A stretch of 32,144 bases of DNA. Origin: an uncultured Thermomicrobiaceae bacterium (GTDB lineage: Bacteria; Chloroflexota; Chloroflexia; Thermomicrobiales; Thermomicrobiaceae). Positions within the stretch are counted from its first letter, which is position 1, and every line of letters begins with the position of its first letter. Shown here one piece after another: positions 22,292-30,676 of this stretch. The translations under genes and the position numbers were made by a program. The notes under the pieces were generated by a model. It saw only the letters and a list, made by a program, of their open reading frames with translations, was not told the DNA's origin and did no database searches. Location: positions 1 to 32,144 of the forward strand of contig CALKCJ010000022.1 of assembly GCA_938082375.1 (NCBI GenBank), read 5' to 3'.

Positions 22292-24760
22292 GTGGAGATT
22301 GGCCGAGTCGAACGGGTCAGCATCGACGACGAGATGCGGCGCTCGTATCTCGACTACGCGATGAGCGTCATCGTCCAGCGAGCGCTGCCCGACGTTCGCG
22401 ACGGCCTCAAGCCGGTACAGCGCCGCATCCTTTACGGCATGCACGAGATGGGCTTGCGGCCCAACGCCAAGTACCGGAAGAGCGCTGGTATCGTCGGCGA
22501 GGTCTTGAAGTCGTACCACCCGCACGGTGACGCCGCAGTCTATGACGCGCTCGTCCGGATGGTACAGCCGTTCTCGCTCCGCTATCCGTTGGTCGCTGGG
22601 CAAGGGAATTTCGGCTCCATCGACGGTGACAGCGCGGCAGCCATGCGCTACACCGAAGCCCGCTTGGCTTCCATTGCCGAGGAGATGCTGGCCGATATCG
22701 ACAAGCAGACGGTCGACTTTGTCCCCAACTACGATGACAGCGCCCGGGAGCCGATCGTGCTGCCTGCCCGCCTGCCGAACCTGCTGGTCAACGGTGCCTC
22801 CGGCATCGCAGTGGGTATGGCCACCACTATCCCACCGCACAACCTCGCGGAAGTGTGCGACGCGCTGGTCTACCTGATTGACCACCCCGAGGCAACTGTC
22901 GAGGAGCTGGTCACGATCCTGCCCGGGCCCGACTTCCCGACTGGCGGCGTCATCCTGGGCCGCGAAGGAATCCTGGCTGCGTACGCCACTGGGCGCGGAC
23001 GGGTGGTCGTGCGCGCCCGCGCCCATATCGAAGAGGCTGCTCGCGGCAACCGGTTCGCGATCATCGTCACTGAACTGCCCTATCAGGTCAACAAGGCCGC
23101 GCTGATCGAGAAGATCGCCGAGCTGGTCAAGGCCGGCCGCCTCGAGGGGATCCACGACCTGCGCGACGAGTCCGACCGTAACGGCATGCGCATCGTCATC
23201 GAGCTCAAGCGCGATGCCCAGCCCAGGACGGTGCTCAACAACCTGTTCAAGCACACCCAGCTCCAGACGACCTTCGGCGTCAACATGCTCGCGCTGGTGG
23301 ACGGCACCCAGCCGCGCACGCTGACGCTGAAGCGCGTGATGCAGCTCTTCCTCGAGCATCGGCAGGAGATCGTCCGGCGGCGCACCGAGTACGATCTGGA
23401 GCACGCCCGGCGCCGCGCCCACGTGCTCGAGGGCTTGATGATCGCCCTTGACCACCTGGACGAGGTCATCCGGACGATCCGCGAGTCGAGCTCCGCAGAC
23501 GAGGCGCGCTCGAACCTGATGTCGCGCTTTTCGCTGACGGAGATTCAGGCCAACGCCATTCTCGACATGCAGCTCCGTCGCCTGGCCGCACTCGAGCGCC
23601 AGAAGATCGAAGACGACCACCGCGACGTGCTGCGCAAGATCGCCGAGTTGGAAGAGCTGCTCGCCGACCCGTCTAAGATCCTGCGCGTCATCAAGCAGGA
23701 ATTGGCCGAGCTCAAGGAGCGCTACGGCGACGCGCGTCGCACCGTGATCCAGGACGCGAGCGACGAGATGACCGAGGAAGATCTGATCCCCAAGGTCGAC
23801 GTCCTGGTCACCATTACCGAGCGCGGGTACATCAAGCGAAACCCGAACGGCGCCTACCGGACGCAGCACCGAGGCGGCCGCGGGGTCAACGGGATCCATG
23901 TCCGCGACGAAGACCAGGTGCGCCACGTCGTCCACGCCACCACGCACGACGCGATGCTCTTCTTCACCAACCGCGGCCGAGTCTTTCAGCTTCCGGTGCA
24001 CGAGATCCCCGATGCCGGGCGGAACGCGCGTGGCATCCCGGTGGTCAACCTGGTTAACCTCCAGCCCGGCGAGGAGATCACGGTGCTCGTCCCGGTGCGG
24101 GATTTCGCGGGCGCCACCTACCTGTTCATGTGCACGCGCCATGGACGGGTCAAGCGCACGCGGTTAGAGGAATTCAGCGCGGTACGTTCCTCTGGCCTGA
24201 TCGCGATCAGCCTGGAGGACGGCGACGAGCTCTGCTGGGTGCAGCCGACCTCGGGTAAGGACGATGTGATCCTGGTTACTGCACAGGGGCAGGCGATCCG
24301 GTTCGCCGAAACCGATGTGCGTCCGATGGGGCGGGCAGCAGCCGGAGTGATCGGCATCCGGCTGGAGGAGGGCGATGAGGTAATCGCCACCGAGGTAGCC
24401 CACCCTCAGGCTGACCTGCTCGTCGTCTCCCGTAACGGTTACGGGAAGCGCACGCCGCTCGACGAGTTCCGCCGCCAGGGACGCGGCGGCAGCGGCGTCA
24501 TTGCCTTAAGAGTGACGCCACAGACGGGGCCAGTGGCGGCTGCGCGCGTCATCAGCGGCCGGGGCACCATCGTTTTGATGAGCTGCCGAGGCAAGGTCAT
24601 TCTTATCCGCTCCGACCAGGTGCCGCAGCTCGGGCGGCCTGCCCGCGGCGTCAGCCTGATGCGCTTGCAGGACGGCGACGAGGTCGCCTCGCTGACTGTC
24701 GTCGAGTCCTCGGTCGAGCAGGACTTCCAGCCCGTTGGGGACACCGCCGAGTCGTCATAG
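22292..24760 (+). CDS. gyrA: DNA gyrase subunit A
   Basis: GyrA cuts and rejoins DNA during negative supercoiling, working with GyrB. The 822-residue protein has the winged-helix/tower breakage-reunion domain (about 1-490), catalytic Arg119-Tyr120 in [11 protein letters not shown], and a C-terminal six-bladed beta-pinwheel. The GyrA box QHRGGRG (525-531) separates it from ParC. In the quinolone region the sequence is [10 protein letters not shown]: the Ser83 (E. coli) position is Ala81, while Asp85 matches Asp87. The GTG at 22292 has GGGAG upstream and gives [20 protein letters not shown]. gyrB is not in the window. The gene converges on the minus-strand membrane protein gene 35 bp away. Confidence 0.97.
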   Translation: MEIGRVERVSIDDEMRRSYLDYAMSVIVQRALPDVRDGLKPVQRRILYGMHEMGLRPNAKYRKSAGIVGEVLKSYHPHGDAAVYDALVRMVQPFSLRYPLVAGQGNFGSIDGDSAAAMRYTEARLASIAEEMLADIDKQTVDFVPNYDDSAREPIVLPARLPNLLVNGASGIAVGMATTIPPHNLAEVCDALVYLIDHPEATVEELVTILPGPDFPTGGVILGREGILAAYATGRGRVVVRARAHIEEAARGNRFAIIVTELPYQVNKAALIEKIAELVKAGRLEGIHDLRDESDRNGMRIVIELKRDAQPRTVLNNLFKHTQLQTTFGVNMLALVDGTQPRTLTLKRVMQLFLEHRQEIVRRRTEYDLEHARRRAHVLEGLMIALDHLDEVIRTIRESSSADEARSNLMSRFSLTEIQANAILDMQLRRLAALERQKIEDDHRDVLRKIAELEELLADPSKILRVIKQELAELKERYGDARRTVIQDASDEMTEEDLIPKVDVLVTITERGYIKRNPNGAYRTQHRGGRGVNGIHVRDEDQVRHVVHATTHDAMLFFTNRGRVFQLPVHEIPDAGRNARGIPVVNLVNLQPGEEITVLVPVRDFAGATYLFMCTRHGRVKRTRLEEFSAVRSSGLIAISLEDGDELCWVQPTSGKDDVILVTAQGQAIRFAETDVRPMGRAAAGVIGIRLEEGDEVIATEVAHPQADLLVVSRNGYGKRTPLDEFRRQGRGGSGVIALRVTPQTGPVAAARVISGRGTIVLMSCRGKVILIRSDQVPQLGRPARGVSLMRLQDGDEVASLTVVESSVEQDFQPVGDTAESS

Positions 24761-24795
24761 CCCGAAGCCGCAGACCAAGAGCACACAGACCCCCC

Positions 24796-25692
24796 TTAGC
24801 CCGAGGCGGAGGTTCCCGAACCGCGTCGGTTTTGGCCGCGCCGGCCTCGCCTCTGAGTCGACCGAGCAAGGGAACGCTGGTGACCGGGTGCACGGCCTTC
24901 CCGCCCCTCGACCGCGAGCATCACCACACCGGCAAGGGAGAGTGCTGTGTGCACCAGTGGAACCGGAGCCGGCCGGGTGAACAGGGCCGCCAGCCCGCCG
25001 CTGAGTGCCCCGCCCAGCGCCAGGTAGATGATGAGGCCCGCAAGCGCTAGCCATGAACGCGACGGCCTAGGGAGCGCCCAGCCCAGCGCCGTGATCACCC
25101 CCGCCATCAGGTAGATCCCGGCAAGCGCGACCAGAAGCGAGCGCGGGTCACCCTGTCGTGCGCTCGGCATGAGGACGGCGACCTGCAGGGCCGCGGGCAG
25201 GAGAAGATAGCTCCGAAGCGCCGGATCCGCGCTGGCCAGTCGCCGGCTCAACACGAGCAACCCCAGGACAGCAGCGCACAGCCCCAGGGCTGTCTCGAAG
25301 TAGAGTGATGTCTCGACCGCCGTGAGCGCGCGATCCTGCGTCGCCACGTAGGCGTTGATCGTGACCAGGGGCATCACCAGGCCAAGCGTCCAGGCATCGG
25401 CGAGCCAGGCCGCGTGCCAGCTCGCCGGCAGCCCCCATCGGCGCCAGAGCCCACCCACTGCGAGCGCAGCCAAGAGCATCGTCAGCGCGAGCGCGAGCGA
25501 CGCTCGACCGGAGAGCCCCGCCAAAGCGCAGATCAGCCCAGCGAGCAACCGACCTGACGCCATGCCGAGTCCGTGACCCAGGCCGGCAAGCGAGATCTCA
25601 GCCCTTGCCCGGCGCTGGCGTCGAGCGGCCTCACCGGCCGCTCGTGACGGCGGTTCCCAGCGCTCTTCCACCCTGTCCTGGCCTTGCCTCAC
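24796..25692 (-). CDS. Unknown integral membrane protein
   Basis: I do not recognise this 298-residue protein. The first 40 residues are Arg-rich and probably cytoplasmic. About eight hydrophobic segments follow (roughly 44-62, 65-83, 97-115, 130-148, 163-177, 187-207, 214-238 and 245-262), then a strongly basic tail of about 35 residues (RSLARSTQRRGRRGQNRRG). There is no signal peptide or known motif. The start is uncertain: GTG 25692, a GTG at codon 8, or ATG at codon 44 are possible, and the Arg-rich N-terminus could be partly artificial. Hydrophobicity and sustained frame support a real gene. A weak TTGACG-17-TGAGCT promoter may lie at about 25700-25740. Confidence 0.6.
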   Translation of the reverse strand: MRQGQDRVEERWEPPSRAAGEAARRQRRARAEISLAGLGHGLGMASGRLLAGLICALAGLSGRASLALALTMLLAALAVGGLWRRWGLPASWHAAWLADAWTLGLVMPLVTINAYVATQDRALTAVETSLYFETALGLCAAVLGLLVLSRRLASADPALRSYLLLPAALQVAVLMPSARQGDPRSLLVALAGIYLMAGVITALGWALPRPSRSWLALAGLIIYLALGGALSGGLAALFTRPAPVPLVHTALSLAGVVMLAVEGREGRAPGHQRSLARSTQRRGRRGQNRRGSGTSASG

Positions 25693-25885
25693 CCTTCCGC
25701 ACCGCCCCGCACCGCAAGCTCATCACGCCGATCCCAACTCGTCAACTCGAGCCAACTGCCACAGTTCGGCGCGGCCTGGGAAACGTAGTAGGATTCCTTC
25801 ACCGTGCCGGGACACTCCCGGGTTCCCGGAAGAGCGCCAGAGCTCACCTGGAGTTCGGCTGCGCGAGGAAGGAGCACGAGCACAC

Positions 25886-26518
25886 GTGGCCCGTCTCGGC
25901 ATCTTTGGCGGCACGTTCGACCCGATTCACTGCGGGCACCTGCTCATTGCCGAAGAGTTCCGCGAGCAGCTTCAGCTCGACCGCATCCTCTTTCTGCCCG
26001 CGGGCCAGCCACCGCACAAGATCGGCCGGACAATTAGTCCGGTGCGTCATCGACTGGCCATGCTCCACCTCGCGATCGCTGGCGAGCCAGGGTTCGACAT
26101 CTCGTATGTCGATGTGCAGCGCCCTGGCCCCTGTTACACGGCCGACAGCCTGGCCATCCTGCGCGCGCAGTTCCCTGGCGACGAGCTCTACTTTCTGATG
26201 GGTCAGGACTCCCTCGCCGATCTCCCCACCTGGCACGACCCGAACCGCGTCGCTGCCCAGGCCATCCTCGCCGTGGCCCTCCGTCCAGGCGTGACCATCG
26301 ACTTGGAGGGCGTGATCGCCGCCGTCCCGGCCGCGCGCGACCGGATCCGGCTCGTCAGCGCACCACTCATCCAGATCGCCGCCAGCGATATCCGGCGGCG
26401 TGTCGCGGAGGCTCGCAGCATCCGGTACCACGTCCCCCGCGCCGTCGAAGACTATATCTACGCGCAGCGGCTGTACGTGCCTGCGCCGGCCCCTTCGGCG
26501 GTCACGCCCGGTCACTAG
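25886..26518 (+). CDS. nadD: Nicotinate-nucleotide adenylyltransferase
   Basis: NadD adenylates nicotinate mononucleotide to deamido-NAD in NAD synthesis. The 210-residue protein starts MARLGIFGGTFDPIHCGHLL, with the nucleotidyltransferase motifs GGTFDPIHxGH (8-18), the PHK substrate loop and IAASDIRRRVAEARSIRYHVP, a variant of the ISxTxIR signature. The start is GTG at 25886 with AAGGAG 11 nt upstream. The 193-bp gap before it contains a small CCGGGA-CAC-TCCCGG hairpin near 25809 and a weak TAGGAT -10 near 25788, nothing else recognisable. secD follows after 97 bp with its own -10. Confidence 0.94.
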   Translation: MARLGIFGGTFDPIHCGHLLIAEEFREQLQLDRILFLPAGQPPHKIGRTISPVRHRLAMLHLAIAGEPGFDISYVDVQRPGPCYTADSLAILRAQFPGDELYFLMGQDSLADLPTWHDPNRVAAQAILAVALRPGVTIDLEGVIAAVPAARDRIRLVSAPLIQIAASDIRRRVAEARSIRYHVPRAVEDYIYAQRLYVPAPAPSAVTPGH

Positions 26519-26536
26519 CCAGCCCGGGTGTCCGTG

Positions 26537-26542
26537 TATAAT
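26537..26542 (+). promoter_or_regulatory. -10 element upstream of secD
   Basis: A perfect TATAAT sits in the nadD-secD gap, 73 nt before the secD start, with TG immediately before it. No -35 is visible at 16-18 nt, so the element is supported by the -10 alone. Confidence 0.5.
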
Positions 26543-26615
26543 CGCGGTTGGCCTGTGAGCGAGTGGAGAGCGCGCGCAAGGCCTGACAACCTCGACAGGT
26601 GAGAGCGGAGTCACT

Positions 26616-28199
26616 GTGCGGATCAAGCCCTGGCAGACACTGATCGTTATCCTACTGTTGACTCTGGCTGCGGTCTGGGTCGATCTTCCGGGACAGTCTC
26701 TCGATCCCCTCGGCTGGAAATCGGGTATCACCGTTCGCCAGGGGCTCGACCTGCAGGGTGGGATCCAGATCGTCCTTGAGGCGCGCCCACCGGCTGGCGT
26801 CGAGGTGACCCAGGACGTACTGCAGGGCACACGGGATACGATCGAGCGTCGCGTTAACGGGCTAGGCGTCAGCGAGCCGGTCATCCAGACCCGCGGGAGT
26901 AACCAGATTCTGGTCGAGCTGCCTGGCTATCGCGACCCGGAGCAGGCCGTCCGCGTCCTCCAGCGTACAGCACTGCTCGAGATTATCGACACCAACGGCC
27001 AGTACCTGGCACCGGGCACCATCGTGAACACTACCGCCGGCCCAGCCAGCGACGTCCTGGGCAGCGAGCCGACTCCAACCGCCGAGCCGGCAGCCACGCC
27101 GTCAGCCGGGGAGACAAGTACGCCTTCCGCCACGACGTCCCAGACAGGCGGCACCCCCACGTCGGCGAACGGTACACCGACGCCCGGCGCCACACCCGGG
27201 TCAGAATCGACGCCAGCGGCCGGCGGGTCAGCTGGAACGACGGCCAGCCCGACCCACGAGGCAGGGGCGACGCCCACGCCGGAGGCCCAGGGGCCTGTCT
27301 ACGAGACGATCATCACCGGCGCCGAACTACGGGATGCCTACCCGACCACCGACCAGTTCGGCACGCTGGTCGTCGGCTTCGAGCTCAAGGGCGAGGCCAC
27401 GCGCAAGTTCTGCGAGTACACCAGCAGTCACGTCGGCTTCCCGATGTCGATCGTGGTTGACAAGCAGGTGATCAGCTCCCCGCGGATCGAGAGCGCGATC
27501 TGCGAAGGCCGTGGCATCATCACCGGGCTGAACGCGCAGGAGGTCAACGAGCTGGTGCTCCAGCTCAAGTCCGGCGCGCTCGCTGTGCCGCTGGAGGTCG
27601 TACAGAGCCGCACGGTGGGGCCGACGCTGGGGCAGGACTCGATCGACAAGAGCATCGTGGCCGGGCTGGTCGGCCTCGGGCTCGTGGCCCTGTTCATGAT
27701 CCTGTATTACCGCCTGCCGGGAGTCATCTCGGTCATCGCGCTCTTGATGTATACGTCGTTCGTGTTCGCCCTGTTCAAGCTCATCCCGGTGGTACTGACG
27801 CTCCCGGGCATCGCTGGCTTCATTCTGTCGATCGGCATGGCGGTCGACGCCAACGTCCTGATCTTCGCCCGCTTGAGAGAGGAGCTGCGGCTGGGGCGGA
27901 CGGTCGCTCGGGCGATCGAGGAAGGGTTTGACCATGCCTGGCCCTCGATTCGCGACTCGAATATCTCGACCATGATCACCTGCGTGATTCTGTTCTGGTT
28001 CGGCCGCTACGTGGGTGCTACGATCATCCAGGGCTTCGCGTTGACGCTGTTCATCGGCGTGGCGGTAAGCATGTTCACCGCCATCGTCGTCAGCCGCAAC
28101 CTGCTGCGGGTACTGCTGACGAGCAGACTGTTCCACAACCTCTGGTGGTTCGGCCTGGAATCGCGGCCCATGGAAGCGGTCTCCGCTGCGGGCGACTAG
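26616..28199 (+). CDS. secD: Protein translocase subunit SecD with a Pro/Thr-rich linker insert
   Basis: SecD works with SecF at the extracytoplasmic face to pull exported proteins through SecYEG using the proton motive force. The 527-residue protein has an N-terminal membrane segment (6-24), the P1 region with VRQGLDLQGGIQIVLEA, then a low-complexity stretch of about 80 residues (148-227) built from Thr, Pro, Ala, Gly and Ser with repeated TPT/ATP units, then P1 head and five membrane segments. VDANVLI (410-416) carries the conserved Asp. The linker is well outside the usual SecD pattern. GTG at 26616 with GGAG 6 nt upstream. It forms an operon with secF (25 bp). Confidence 0.95.
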   Translation: MRIKPWQTLIVILLLTLAAVWVDLPGQSLDPLGWKSGITVRQGLDLQGGIQIVLEARPPAGVEVTQDVLQGTRDTIERRVNGLGVSEPVIQTRGSNQILVELPGYRDPEQAVRVLQRTALLEIIDTNGQYLAPGTIVNTTAGPASDVLGSEPTPTAEPAATPSAGETSTPSATTSQTGGTPTSANGTPTPGATPGSESTPAAGGSAGTTASPTHEAGATPTPEAQGPVYETIITGAELRDAYPTTDQFGTLVVGFELKGEATRKFCEYTSSHVGFPMSIVVDKQVISSPRIESAICEGRGIITGLNAQEVNELVLQLKSGALAVPLEVVQSRTVGPTLGQDSIDKSIVAGLVGLGLVALFMILYYRLPGVISVIALLMYTSFVFALFKLIPVVLTLPGIAGFILSIGMAVDANVLIFARLREELRLGRTVARAIEEGFDHAWPSIRDSNISTMITCVILFWFGRYVGATIIQGFALTLFIGVAVSMFTAIVVSRNLLRVLLTSRLFHNLWWFGLESRPMEAVSAAGD

Positions 28200-28224
28200 C
28201 GACGGGGAGACACGGCTCGCCACT

Positions 28225-29154
28225 ATGCTCGACCTGGTTGGCAAGCGCTACTACTGGTTCCTGCTCTCGCTCCTCGTGATCGTACCCGGGCTCGTCTCCC
28301 TGACGCTGCACGGGCTCAACCTGAGCATCGACTTCACCGGCGGCACGCTCTGGGAGCTCCAGATGTCGCGTCCGGTGCAGCCCGGCGAGGTGCGGGACGT
28401 GCTCGCCGCCCACGGCTATCCGGACTCCACCGTCCAGACCTCGCAGGACAACGTGGTCCTGATCCGGATGAAGGAGCTGAAGGAGGGCTCGCCGGAGAAG
28501 GCCGAGCTGGCCACCGCGCTGCGCGAGCGCTTCGGCAACTTCACGGAACTGCGCATCGAGTCGGTGGGGCCGACGCTCGGTACTGCCATTCGCAACCGCG
28601 CCGTCCTCGCCGTGGCGTTGGCCTCCCTGGGCGTCCTCGGCTATATCGCCTGGGCGTTCCGCAACACGAACAACCCGTTCCTCTACGGCATCGCGGCGAT
28701 CATCGCCATGCTCCACGACGTCGCGGTGGTGGTCGGCACCTTCTCGATCCTCGGATGGCTGCGCGGAATCGAGGTCGATGCGCTCTTTGTCACGGCTCTC
28801 CTGACGATTATTGGGTTCTCTGTCCACGATACGATCGTCGTCTTCGACCGAATCCGGGAGAACCTCGGGCGCCGGGCTGCACCGACATTCGAAGAGGTCG
28901 TGAACTACAGCGTCGTCCAGACCCTTGTCCGTTCGCTCAACACGTCGCTCACTGTGGTGTTTACCTTGCTTGCGCTCTTCCTGTTCGGCGGCGAGACGAT
29001 CCGGTACTTCGTCCTCGCGCTCCTGATCGGGATCGTCAGTGGTACCTACTCGTCGATCTTCAACGCCAGCCAGATCCTGGTCGTCTGGGAGAACCGGGAG
29101 CTGCATCGGTTCTTGGCCCGGCTGCGCGGCCAGCGGCAGCACGTTCCCGCCTAG
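28225..29154 (+). CDS. secF: Protein translocase subunit SecF
   Basis: SecF is the partner of SecD. The 309-residue protein has an N-terminal membrane segment, NLSIDFTGGTLWELQMSRP, a small periplasmic P4 domain, the ESVGPTLGTAIRNRAVLA entry to the membrane part, and five further segments including IAMLHDVAVVVGTF, IGFSVHDTIVVFDRIRENL and NTSLTVVFTLLALFLFGG. All family landmarks are present. The ATG at 28225 lies 25 bp after secD, with GGGGAG about 14 nt upstream. The next gene starts 18 bp downstream with a perfect ribosome binding site, so secD, secF and the FAD protein are probably one transcript. Confidence 0.96.
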   Translation: MLDLVGKRYYWFLLSLLVIVPGLVSLTLHGLNLSIDFTGGTLWELQMSRPVQPGEVRDVLAAHGYPDSTVQTSQDNVVLIRMKELKEGSPEKAELATALRERFGNFTELRIESVGPTLGTAIRNRAVLAVALASLGVLGYIAWAFRNTNNPFLYGIAAIIAMLHDVAVVVGTFSILGWLRGIEVDALFVTALLTIIGFSVHDTIVVFDRIRENLGRRAAPTFEEVVNYSVVQTLVRSLNTSLTVVFTLLALFLFGGETIRYFVLALLIGIVSGTYSSIFNASQILVVWENRELHRFLARLRGQRQHVPA

Positions 29155-29172
29155 CCTCATAGGAGGCGTGCC

Positions 29173-30534
29173 ATGACCAGGTGCCTGCGCATCGGTGTCA
29201 TCGGCGGCGGCATCGCCGGCCTGACCGCGGCGTATCGTCTCCTGCGACAGGGCCACCAGGTCACGTTGTGGGAGCAGAACCGCCAGCTCGGAGGACAGGC
29301 AGCCGCTTTTCCCGTCGCTGGGACTGCGCTCGAGTACTTCTACCACCACCTCTTCCTGAGCGACCGGGACATCGTCGCGCTGATGAACGAGCTGGAGATC
29401 GGTGATCGGCTGCTCTGGCTCCCCTCGAAGGTCGGCTTCTATGCCGCCGGCCGGATCTACCCGCTCGCAAGCGCGCTGGACGTGCTCCGGCTGGCGGTCA
29501 TTCCCGTCCATGACCGTCTGCGGCTGGGCCTAGTGACGTTCTACCTCCAGCACGTCAAGGATTGGCACCCGTTCGAAGAGGTCACCGCCGCCGAGTGGCT
29601 GCGGCGAGCCATCGGCCAGCGCGCGTTCGAACGCGTCTGGGGCCCCCAGCTCCACGCCAAGTTCGGGCCCAGGGCTGGCGAGGTCTCGATGGCCTGGTTC
29701 TGGAACAAGATCTACCTGCGGACCCAGTCGCGCGAGTCGCTCTTCAAGCCCGAGCGCTTGGGGTATATCCAGGGGAGCTTCAACGTGCTGATCGACCGGC
29801 TAGCCGAGGTGATCCGCGAGCTGGGCGGTGAGATTCGGGCCGGCGTCGGCACGGCCGCGATCTGGCGCGATGACGACGAGTGGGTGGTGCGCGACACTGA
29901 AGGGGTCGAGACGTGGCAGGACGCGCTGGTAGCGACCATCCCATCGCCGCTCTTCGCCCGACTCTTCCCCGGGTTGCCCGAGGACTACAAAGCCAAGCTC
30001 ACCGGCACTATCTACCAGGCCGCAGTGACCTTACTCCTCCAGTCGCGGCACGCCCTCAGCGACATCTACTGGCTGAACATCGGCGACCCGGACGTACCGT
30101 TCACCGGGATCATCGAGCACACAAACTTCATCGGGCCGGAGCACTACCAGGGCTGGCACTTCATCTACGTGAGCAAGTATGTCGAGCAGAGCCACCCGTA
30201 CCTGGCGATGAGCGACGAGCAGGTCTTCCAAGAGGCGATCCCACACTTGCGCAAGATCAACCCGAACTTCTCAGCGGAGTGGGTCGAACGGTACTGGGTG
30301 TTCCGCGAGCGGGCGGCTCAGCCGATCATCCCGATACGCTATTCAGGCCGCATCCCGGAGCACCGGACGCCCCTACCCGGGGTCTACCTGGCCAATACCG
30401 CGCAGATTTATCCGGAAGACCGCGGCACCAACTACAGCGTGCGTATCGGTAACCGCGTGGCCGAGCTGGTGCGTGAGGATATCCAGCTCGGCCGGCTCCC
30501 GCTGGCCACGACCAGGGCCGCGGCGCGAGACTGA
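29173..30534 (+). CDS. FAD-dependent amine-oxidase/protoporphyrinogen-oxidase-like flavoprotein
   Basis: The 453-residue protein has an N-terminal Rossmann FAD site IGVIGGGIAGL (GGG at 11-13, Glu34 for the ribose) followed by NRQLGGQAAAF, as in amine oxidases, phytoene desaturases and UDP-galactopyranose mutase-like enzymes. The central region (YFYHHLFLSDRDIVALMNEL, WGPQLHAKFG) fits a family of uncharacterised flavoproteins found near glycan genes. The C-terminal GVYLANTAQIYPEDRGTNYSVRIG closes the FAD site. The substrate is unknown: oxidation of a lipid, carotenoid or sugar nucleotide are options. AGGAGG lies 6 nt before the ATG. It follows secF by 18 bp, though no functional tie to export is evident. 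Confidence 0.82.
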   Translation: MTRCLRIGVIGGGIAGLTAAYRLLRQGHQVTLWEQNRQLGGQAAAFPVAGTALEYFYHHLFLSDRDIVALMNELEIGDRLLWLPSKVGFYAAGRIYPLASALDVLRLAVIPVHDRLRLGLVTFYLQHVKDWHPFEEVTAAEWLRRAIGQRAFERVWGPQLHAKFGPRAGEVSMAWFWNKIYLRTQSRESLFKPERLGYIQGSFNVLIDRLAEVIRELGGEIRAGVGTAAIWRDDDEWVVRDTEGVETWQDALVATIPSPLFARLFPGLPEDYKAKLTGTIYQAAVTLLLQSRHALSDIYWLNIGDPDVPFTGIIEHTNFIGPEHYQGWHFIYVSKYVEQSHPYLAMSDEQVFQEAIPHLRKINPNFSAEWVERYWVFRERAAQPIIPIRYSGRIPEHRTPLPGVYLANTAQIYPEDRGTNYSVRIGNRVAELVREDIQLGRLPLATTRAAARD

Positions 30535-30537
30535 ATG

Positions 30538-30559
30538 GAGCACGCCCTAGCGCGTGCTC
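30538..30559 (+). terminator. Hairpin after the FAD-protein gene
   Basis: GAGCACGC (30538-30545), loop CCTAGC, GCGTGCTC (30552-30559): an 8-bp perfect stem 4 nt after the stop codon. The tract after it, TCACGAGG, is not T-rich, so termination is likely but not certain. It shares its stem with the hairpin at 14153-14177. Confidence 0.5.
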
Positions 30560-30591
30560 TCACGAGGCACGTGAGCGGCTCCAGCCCCGGC

Positions 30592-30620
30592 TTGACGCGT
30601 CAGAACCAATCTCGTAACGT
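30592..30620 (+). promoter_or_regulatory. Probable promoter of icd
   Basis: TTGACG (30592-30597), a 17-nt spacer and TAACGT (30615-30620). The -35 is good and the -10 is only half-matched. A second pair, TTGACT (30633-30638) and TGATAT (30656-30661), would start transcription inside the ribosome binding site and is less likely. Confidence 0.5.
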
Positions 30621-30624
30621 CGGT

Positions 30625-30643
30625 TGGCCATCTTGACTGGCCA
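30625..30643 (+). other. Paired TGGCCA repeats in the icd leader
   Basis: TGGCCA occurs at 30625-30630 and 30638-30643, 7 nt apart. Since TGGCCA is its own reverse complement, the pair can form a 6-bp hairpin or serve as two half-sites. It lies at the predicted start of transcription of icd, so an operator or leader structure is possible. Confidence 0.35.
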
Positions 30644-30676
30644 GCGTGAACAGCATGATATGGCGGAGTAGCAAGG

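Noticed and set aside
21473-24142. 889-codon open frame on the minus strand antisense to gyrA
   Set aside because: Long antisense frames are common in GC-rich codon-biased genes. The plus strand encodes unmistakable GyrA across the same region, and the antisense product has no recognisable domain.
28090-29511. 473-codon open frame on the minus strand opposite secF and the FAD-protein gene
   Set aside because: It lies opposite two clear genes, the product is rich in Asp/Glu/Arg/His in the way typical of antisense of high-GC genes, and no ribosome binding site or domain is evident.
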